This document shows, one piece after another, positions 59,087-64,000 of a DNA stretch of 64,000 bases. Position numbers and translations under genes: made by a program. The notes under the pieces were generated by a model. The model was not told where the DNA came from and made no database searches. It saw nothing but the letters and a program-made list of their open reading frames with translations. This DNA comes from JAMZMI01 sp039970095. GTDB taxonomy: Bacteria > Bacteroidota > Bacteroidia > Cytophagales > Cyclobacteriaceae. Each line of letters opens with the position of its first letter. Within the stretch, counting starts at the first letter, position 1. The stretch spans positions 1-64,000 of the forward strand of contig JBDVMP010000103.1 of the NCBI GenBank assembly GCA_039970095.1. The letters run 5' to 3'.

Positions 59087-59686
59087 ATGAGTAACGTAAA
59101 GATGACAGATGGACAGTTGGTGTCCCTCTACAAGAACGGAAACGAAGAGGCTTTCGCAGAACTTCTGCAAAGACACAAAGACAGGGTATTTACCACCATT
59201 TATTTGATAGTAAAAGACAGATATCTCGCTGAAGATCTCATGCAAGATGTTTTTATCAAATCTATCAAGACTATCAAGTCAGGTCGGTACAACGAGGAGG
59301 GCAAGTTTCTACCTTGGATTCTGAGGATCGCACACAATCTAGCGATAGATCAGTTCAGAAAAGACAAGAGATACCCAACAATCGTCATGGAGGATGGTAG
59401 TAGTGTTTTCAACACTTTAGAGTTTTCTCAGGCACCCATAGAAAGTGAACATATTAAGCAGGACACTCATAACCTGCTCAAGCAATACATTCAGGAACTT
59501 CCGGAAAATCAGAAGGAAGTGCTGGTAATGAGACACTACATGCAGATGAGCTTTCAGGAAATAGCTGATGCTACAGGCGTGAGTATCAACACCGCTTTGG
59601 GCAGAATGAGGTATGCTTTGATTAATTTACGTAAAAAGCTAAAGCCGAAAGAAGATGCCTATGACAAAAACTTTTACCGAAAATGA
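59087..59686 (+). CDS. ECF-type RNA polymerase sigma factor
   Basis: A 199-residue sigma-70 family factor. The ATG at 59087 follows AGGTG at a good distance; a GTG at 59078 is less likely. Region 2 (about residues 20-90) has EEAFAELLQRHKDRVF, YLAEDLMQDVFIKSIK and LPWILRIAHNLAIDQFRKDK. Region 4 (about 130-190) has LPENQKEVLVMRHYMQMSFQ, EIADATGVSINTALGRMRYA. It recruits RNA polymerase to a special promoter set. A small protein gene overlaps its 3' end and may regulate it. Confidence 0.95.
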   Translation: MSNVKMTDGQLVSLYKNGNEEAFAELLQRHKDRVFTTIYLIVKDRYLAEDLMQDVFIKSIKTIKSGRYNEEGKFLPWILRIAHNLAIDQFRKDKRYPTIVMEDGSSVFNTLEFSQAPIESEHIKQDTHNLLKQYIQELPENQKEVLVMRHYMQMSFQEIADATGVSINTALGRMRYALINLRKKLKPKEDAYDKNFYRK

Positions 59687-59894
59687 CTTAGTTAAATTCC
59701 TCTACGGAGAATTAACCCAACAAGAATCAACCGTATTGCAAGAGGCGCTAATCTCTAACCCGGAGTTGCAGAATGAGCTATCTAAGCTCAAAGAAGTAAT
59801 GACTGGGCTGGATAAGGAAAGGTATCAACCATCACAACGATCAGTTGATAAAATCCTTGCCTTCTCAAAGGGATATGAAGTACACTCTGCCTAG
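59655..59894 (+). CDS. small protein coupled to the sigma factor, possible anti-sigma
   Basis: A 79-residue protein whose gene overlaps the sigma gene by 32 bases. It is a soluble helical protein (DLVKFLYGELTQQESTVLQEA, LSKLKEVMTGLDKE) with the FxxGEL(T/S)...E pattern seen at the start of many anti-sigma domains, but lacking their CxxC zinc motif and any membrane span. It may be a cytosolic anti-sigma or co-regulator; this is inference from position and pattern. A second ATG at 59661 is equally good. Confidence 0.75.
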   Translation: MPMTKTFTENDLVKFLYGELTQQESTVLQEALISNPELQNELSKLKEVMTGLDKERYQPSQRSVDKILAFSKGYEVHSA

Positions 59895-59920
59895 TTTTGG
59901 GGTCTGACCCTAAATCTGGT

Positions 59921-60562
59921 ATGACAAAGAAGGAACGGTACACTGCCTTTGTTGATTATTTCAAGGAAGCTTTTCCTGATCCCAAAACGGAGCTAAACTA
60001 CTCCAACCCATTTGAGTTGGTAGTGGCGGTTGTGCTTAGTGCCCAATGCACAGATGTAAGGATCAATAAAGTTACACCAGAGCTTTTCAGGCAGTTTCCT
60101 ACAGCCGAGCATATGGCTGTCGCCAGTTTCGATGAGATTTTTGAGTTGATAAGAAGTGTGTCTTACCCAAACAACAAGTCGAAACACCTCATTGGCCTGG
60201 CCAAAATGATCATGGAAGACTTTGGGGGTGAGGTTCCTCACAAACATGAGGATCTACAAAAACTTCCTGGTGTTGGTCGCAAAACAGCTAATGTGGTTGT
60301 TTCTGTTCTTTACAACCAGCCAGCCATGGCTGTGGATACGCACGTTTTTAGGGTTTCGAAAAGACTTGGACTGGTAGCCCAAACAGCCAAAACTCCTCTT
60401 GAAGTTGAAAAGCAACTAGTTGAAGGCATTCCTGAAGAATACATTCACAAAGCACACCATTGGCTCATTCTACATGGTCGCTATGTATGTCTGGCTCGGA
60501 AGCCCAAATGTGAGGAATGCAAAATCACTCACTTTTGTAAATATTGGGAGAAGTTGGGTTAA
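59921..60562 (+). CDS. nth: endonuclease III
   Basis: A base-excision repair glycosylase/AP lyase for oxidised pyrimidines. The ATG at 59921 gives 213 residues; a TTG at 59897 is possible but adds unlike residues. Helix-hairpin-helix LPGVGRKTANVVVS carries catalytic K121, and D139 is in AVDTHVFRVSKRLGL. The 4Fe-4S ligands are spaced C-x6-C-x2-C-x5-C in the segment CLARKPKCEECKITHFC. It is in the sigma factor operon, 26 bases after the small partner, linking DNA repair to that regulon. Confidence 0.97.
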   Translation: MTKKERYTAFVDYFKEAFPDPKTELNYSNPFELVVAVVLSAQCTDVRINKVTPELFRQFPTAEHMAVASFDEIFELIRSVSYPNNKSKHLIGLAKMIMEDFGGEVPHKHEDLQKLPGVGRKTANVVVSVLYNQPAMAVDTHVFRVSKRLGLVAQTAKTPLEVEKQLVEGIPEEYIHKAHHWLILHGRYVCLARKPKCEECKITHFCKYWEKLG

Positions 60563-60721
60563 CGTAAAGATCTAATTTCTACTATTAGAAAAGGTGAGAA
60601 TATCGGTTGAGTCAGGGCATCATTAAACTTTGGAAAGGTTCTGGTCATTACACCACCCAAAAGCCAATGGGTCAAGAGGACCTTCTTGACTTTTGTTTAG
60701 CTAACCGACCATAAATCGGCA

Positions 60722-61492
60722 TTATTTAGATATTCTCAGAAAAAGCCCAACGCTTGTATACAGCTTGCTGTAAACCGGGTGGGCGGACCTATCTCCGAGG
60801 TTTAGAGAATAGCCTGCCATTAATTGTGCTCCCACTTTTCCGAATTGTTGGTCCACAGATATGAATGGATCCAAAAGGATTGTTGTAATAGGTTTGTTAT
60901 ATAAGATCTTATAATTCTGTTCGAAATAGTAACTGCTAAAATCGACTAACTGTGCTCTAAGGCCCAAGTTTAGGTGTGAATTGACGTCTGTCAGGTTTAA
61001 GGGCATGGAAATTGACGGCTGCAATAAAAACTTCTTAGATTTAGTGATAGCCGTGTAGTCGGAATCTGAAAAATCTACAGGAGGTAGTCCACCACACGAA
61101 CAATGATGGTCATAAGGGTCCGCAAAATTTGTGCTGGATGCCCTAAGAAAACCTGCACCAAAACCCGATATTATCTCATATTTCATGCCTGTGGAGGATT
61201 TGCCGAAGTAAACGAGAGATAAGTCCAGATACGATAACTGATCAAAATAATGTCTTTTGGAACCAAAAGTAAAATGTGACTTAAGCCCCAGGTTTTTAGT
61301 GAGGGCCTTAGCCAAATCAAGGTCATAAACCGGATTTTCAAAAGTTGCGTCTGCTCCCCAGTTGGCCTGAATACTCAAATCACCCCGCTCACTTAGCCCG
61401 GAAACCTGTGGCAGGTTATTGATGTAGCTTATGGGTGCCTGACAAGCGGCACAAAGGATACTTAATGTGAAAAACCATACTTTGCTCATCAT
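60722..61492 (-). CDS. outer-membrane-type lipoprotein of unknown function
   Basis: A 256-residue protein from the ATG at 61490-61492 (a second ATG follows directly). Lipobox SILCAAC, acylated Cys around position 15. The mature part has regular short beta strands with aromatic girdles (LDLSLVYFGKSSTGMKYEI, LNLGLRAQLVDFSSYYFE, SVGLFLRI at the C-terminus), like a small beta-barrel, plus an odd DHHCSCGG segment in the middle that could bind a metal. No family was recognised. Confidence 0.75.
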   Translation of the reverse strand: MMSKVWFFTLSILCAACQAPISYINNLPQVSGLSERGDLSIQANWGADATFENPVYDLDLAKALTKNLGLKSHFTFGSKRHYFDQLSYLDLSLVYFGKSSTGMKYEIISGFGAGFLRASSTNFADPYDHHCSCGGLPPVDFSDSDYTAITKSKKFLLQPSISMPLNLTDVNSHLNLGLRAQLVDFSSYYFEQNYKILYNKPITTILLDPFISVDQQFGKVGAQLMAGYSLNLGDRSAHPVYSKLYTSVGLFLRISK

Positions 61493-61585
61493 ACCGATGG
61501 ATATTGTTGTTTCCAACTTAGCGGTTTTATGTCTGATTCACAATCCTGGTTTTAAAAATTCCCAACTTATTCCCACCTTTATCCT

Positions 61586-62788
61586 GTGAAAATTCTCTAC
61601 GTCCATCAATACTTTAGAACACCAGAAGAAGGGGGATGCGTACGCTCCTATCACCTTGCCAAAGGTTTAGTGGAGCATGGGCATGAGGTAGAAATGATCA
61701 CAGCTCATTCTGGTGACTACCAAATCGCGCATGTAGAAGGAATCAAGGTTCATTACTTACCTGTCCCTTACAAAAATGGATACGGGTTTATAAGACGGAT
61801 TTTTTCATATCTCAAGTTTGTGAGACTGGCCAAAAAAGAATCAATAAAGATCAAAGGGGTGGATTTGGCATACGTTATGACCACTCCGCTTACTACAGGC
61901 TTGATTGCTCTATTTGTTAAGAACAAACTCAACATTCCATATTATTTTGAAGTAGGCGACTTGTGGCCAGAAGCCCCTATCCAGATGGGTGTAATTAAAA
62001 ACCGCTTTTTGAGGTCTTTTCTATATGGTTTCGAAAAGAGGTGTTATTTCGAGGCGCAAAAAGTTGTGGCACTTTCTCCGGCCATAAGAAACTATATAGA
62101 ACGATTGTCTCCACAGACCAAAGTTCATGTCCTACCCAATATTTCACATTGCGACTTTTTCGATCACAAGGTTTCCATGAAAACCTTTAATAGTCAAAAC
62201 CCTTTTCAGGTTGGTTATATCGGCACGGTGGGAAAGGCCAATAATCTGGAGTATTTGATTGCAGTCGCAAAATACTCTTTACGCCAAGACCTACCCATAG
62301 TATTTCATATTATGGGCGAAGGAGCACAGTTATCAAAATTACGTCGTGCAACGAACGGGATGCAAAATGTGATATTTCACAACTTTGGCTCGCAAAACGA
62401 TGTGAAAGAGGTAATTGAACAAATGGATGCGGTTTACATTTCTTTCCTCAATATTCCGGTGCTCAACACGGGCAGCCCGAACAAGTTCTTCGATGGGCTG
62501 GCTGCCGGCAAACTCATCATCGTAAACTTCAAAGGGTGGATAAAAGATGTTGTTGAAAAGAATGGGTGCGGGTTTTATGCTCCTCCTCACAAACCCGAAA
62601 AGTTGTGCGCTCAAATAGAGAGCTATATTCAAAACAGCAGCAAGCTGATGCAGGCACAAAGAAATGCTCGAAAAATGGCGGAGACATTTTACGATAAAAA
62701 ACTACTCGTTTCAAAACTCATCAAGATTATCAATAATGAGACGTCAATTCCTCTTGACGATTCTGAAATTCACATCCTTACTGCCTAG
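61586..62788 (+). CDS. glycosyltransferase family 4 (WbuB-like)
   Basis: A 400-residue GT-B glycosyltransferase starting at GTG (MKILYVHQYFRTPEEGGCVR). The N-terminal half has SYHLAKGLVEHGHEVEMITA, and the C-terminal half VGYIGTVGKANNLEYLIAVA, FHIMGEGAQLSKL and GSPNKFFDGLAAGKLIIVN, in which the nucleotide-sugar-binding Glu of the EX7E motif is not obvious. The family builds O-antigen or capsule sugars; the sugar is unknown. No other polysaccharide gene adjoins it, so it is an isolated gene. Confidence 0.92.
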   Translation: MKILYVHQYFRTPEEGGCVRSYHLAKGLVEHGHEVEMITAHSGDYQIAHVEGIKVHYLPVPYKNGYGFIRRIFSYLKFVRLAKKESIKIKGVDLAYVMTTPLTTGLIALFVKNKLNIPYYFEVGDLWPEAPIQMGVIKNRFLRSFLYGFEKRCYFEAQKVVALSPAIRNYIERLSPQTKVHVLPNISHCDFFDHKVSMKTFNSQNPFQVGYIGTVGKANNLEYLIAVAKYSLRQDLPIVFHIMGEGAQLSKLRRATNGMQNVIFHNFGSQNDVKEVIEQMDAVYISFLNIPVLNTGSPNKFFDGLAAGKLIIVNFKGWIKDVVEKNGCGFYAPPHKPEKLCAQIESYIQNSSKLMQAQRNARKMAETFYDKKLLVSKLIKIINNETSIPLDDSEIHILTA

Positions 62789-63772
62789 TTATCCTTTAGG
62801 CTTATATGATGACTTTCGGAAAATCAGGTCATTGTCACGTTCAGATATTAACTGTTCCAATGTCACTTCGTTGTTATTCCTCATATAAGATTCTACAACT
62901 CTCCAACCAATCCATGCGCCAATTCTTCCCGGGCACTCCTGACTGATTTCATAAACATTCGGGCGTTCGCCCAAAAATTTTCTCTTAGTTAAATGGTTGG
63001 CATCATAAAGCACCTCATTCTCCACAAAGTTTGCCCAGATGATCGCTTCATTGTCAAGCACTGTTTCCATTTGTTTTGGCGAATAGCCAATTATCAATGA
63101 ATCAGGCGTGCATGGCATCAGCCGGCTAAGTAGATAGTAAGTCTTCCCAAAGTCAACCATCTCTGAAATCAGCGTTTCATTTTTCCCTTTTGACACCAAT
63201 GAAGCACTCAGGAACTTCACAATGGTTACCGGCAAATGCTCCTTGTCATATCTGTCGAGAATGTATTGAGGAATATTCATGGGGGGGTAGCTGGCATCAT
63301 CGCCAATGAAAAAGTCCAGGCCGACGATGACGAGCGTATCAGAAATGTAAAGATCCTTATATAGCCCGGTCACTGCTGTTTGGATAGTAATGTCTTTCAT
63401 GCCAGGCACGAGTGTTTTTATTCTGCCCGCAGCGTCGCTCACACTTTCCTCTATTTTTGAAAAATCTGAAAACTCGCTGATCGCCTCATTGTAAAGAGTG
63501 TCAACAAAAGGGTCAGATGTAAGCTTGAAAATCTTGTTGGCAAGAACCTCCAGGTTGGGGTATTCAGCTGCATCTAAAAACAGCGAAGCAAAAGCCGGAT
63601 TTGTTTGTAGAAAGTTTACCACTTCTTCCTGCGATTGCGCTGCAAATAATTCGGACTCAAGGCGATCGAATGTCACATCAACAGGTTGTGAGGCAATTGG
63701 GGTTTCTCTACATTTAGGTTCCTGACAAGACACCAAGAAAAGAACTCCAATCGTTATGATTACTGTGCGCAT
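62789..63772 (-). CDS. gldB: gliding motility lipoprotein GldB
   Basis: A 327-residue protein with a lipoprotein signal (MRTVIITIGVLFLVSC). The match to GldB is by pattern: VTFDRLESELF near the N-terminus, DTLVIVGLDFFIGDDASYP, and the C-terminal CPGRIGAWIGWRVVESYMRNN, all hallmark segments. GldB is needed for gliding and acts with the T9SS machinery, on the periplasmic side of a membrane. The ATG at 63770-63772 is used; an upstream extension to 63847 would overlap the divergent gene. The stop directly follows the end of the convergent glycosyltransferase gene. Confidence 0.88.
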   Translation of the reverse strand: MRTVIITIGVLFLVSCQEPKCRETPIASQPVDVTFDRLESELFAAQSQEEVVNFLQTNPAFASLFLDAAEYPNLEVLANKIFKLTSDPFVDTLYNEAISEFSDFSKIEESVSDAAGRIKTLVPGMKDITIQTAVTGLYKDLYISDTLVIVGLDFFIGDDASYPPMNIPQYILDRYDKEHLPVTIVKFLSASLVSKGKNETLISEMVDFGKTYYLLSRLMPCTPDSLIIGYSPKQMETVLDNEAIIWANFVENEVLYDANHLTKRKFLGERPNVYEISQECPGRIGAWIGWRVVESYMRNNNEVTLEQLISERDNDLIFRKSSYKPKG

Positions 63773-63809
63773 ACTCTTTAATTTTAAGCTGCCAAAATTA
63801 GTGTTTCTA

Positions 63810-64000
63810 ATGTTTCGTATGAGAAAGTTTATTCTAATAATCTCCATCCTTTTTGTCAGTTACCTTTCAAACGCCCAGTCCAAGCTCGGGTTGAAATTTT
63901 CACCGACTATTTCCTCCAACCGTGTAGCTCTGGTCGACAGCACATATGACGTCACCTCAGATGGGTCTAATGGGACTTTCTCCGTTGGGTTGATCTATGA
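63810..64000 (+). CDS. exported beta-barrel-type protein, N-terminal part
   Basis: Sixty-three codons are open to the right edge. Signal peptide MRKFILIISILFVSYLSNAQ (from the second ATG at 63819), then SKLGLKFSPTISSN, a start typical of PorT/outer-membrane beta-barrel proteins in Bacteroidota. The rest is beyond the window, so the identity is unproven. It is divergent from gldB. Confidence 0.7.
   Translation, partial: MFRMRKFILIISILFVSYLSNAQSKLGLKFSPTISSNRVALVDSTYDVTSDGSNGTFSVGLIY

Overview
The window is a stretch of chromosome from a member of the Bacteroidota, most likely a gliding or marine member of the Cytophagales. The evidence is a GldB-type gliding lipoprotein at the right edge, a secreted protein with a type IX secretion (T9SS) C-terminal sorting domain, two histidine kinase/regulator pairs resembling RprX/RprY, a bacillithiol-associated YtxJ protein, a fused alpha/beta 2-oxoacid dehydrogenase E1, and repeated matches to the Bacteroidota promoter (TTG, about 20 bases, TAnnTTTG). 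Genes are densely packed on both strands. I see no insertion sequence, phage gene, CRISPR array, rRNA or plasmid function; this is mostly ordinary core genome.

Layout. 1-8.3 kb: the start of purK (cut by the edge), a short acidic ORF, a TPR sensor kinase with a LuxR-type regulator, a secreted protein of unknown function, alr, a double GNAT acetyltransferase and a double universal stress protein. 8.3-20 kb: hemB, a small conserved-looking protein, a GroES-like protein with rmuC and a CPBP membrane protease, a TANGO2/NRDE protein with a lipoprotein, gcvP, an M28 peptidase and a dihydroorotase. 20-29 kb: tRNA-His, an MscS channel, a broken or frameshifted small secreted ORF, a HisA homologue lacking its first catalytic Asp, two related kinase/regulator pairs flanking a T9SS cargo protein, a DUF1573 protein and tRNA-Val. 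29-38 kb: DoxX, a DUF892 ferritin-like protein, an NAD-binding protein, ispF, an M16 peptidase, the fused E1, a PRYS-repeat secreted protein, ytxJ and lipA. 38-54 kb is dominated by the cell envelope: an AsmA-like protein, an aldehyde dehydrogenase, a transglutaminase-like secreted protein, an M23/OmpA/PorE-like operon, an M20 dipeptidase and a 1652-residue secreted protein. 54-64 kb: prmA, tpiA, uvrA, an ECF sigma factor with a small partner and nth, a lipoprotein, a glycosyltransferase, gldB and the start of a beta-barrel gene.

The strongest new signal is regulatory. The divergent control regions in front of the two related kinase/regulator operons each carry four TTAAC-type direct repeats phased at 10-11 bp. 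In both, the last repeat lies exactly 22 bases before a -7-like element of the divergent gene (a T9SS cargo gene in one, a DUF1573 gene in the other). This is the architecture expected of an OmpR/PhoB-type activator and resembles the TT(A/T/C)ACA boxes of Bacillus PhoP. A third, looser array lies at 42.9 kb. The other highlights are the seven perfect 17-residue PRYS repeats, the HisA variant, the frameshifted secreted ORF with a large palindrome in front of it, and an unusual tRNA-His acceptor stem.
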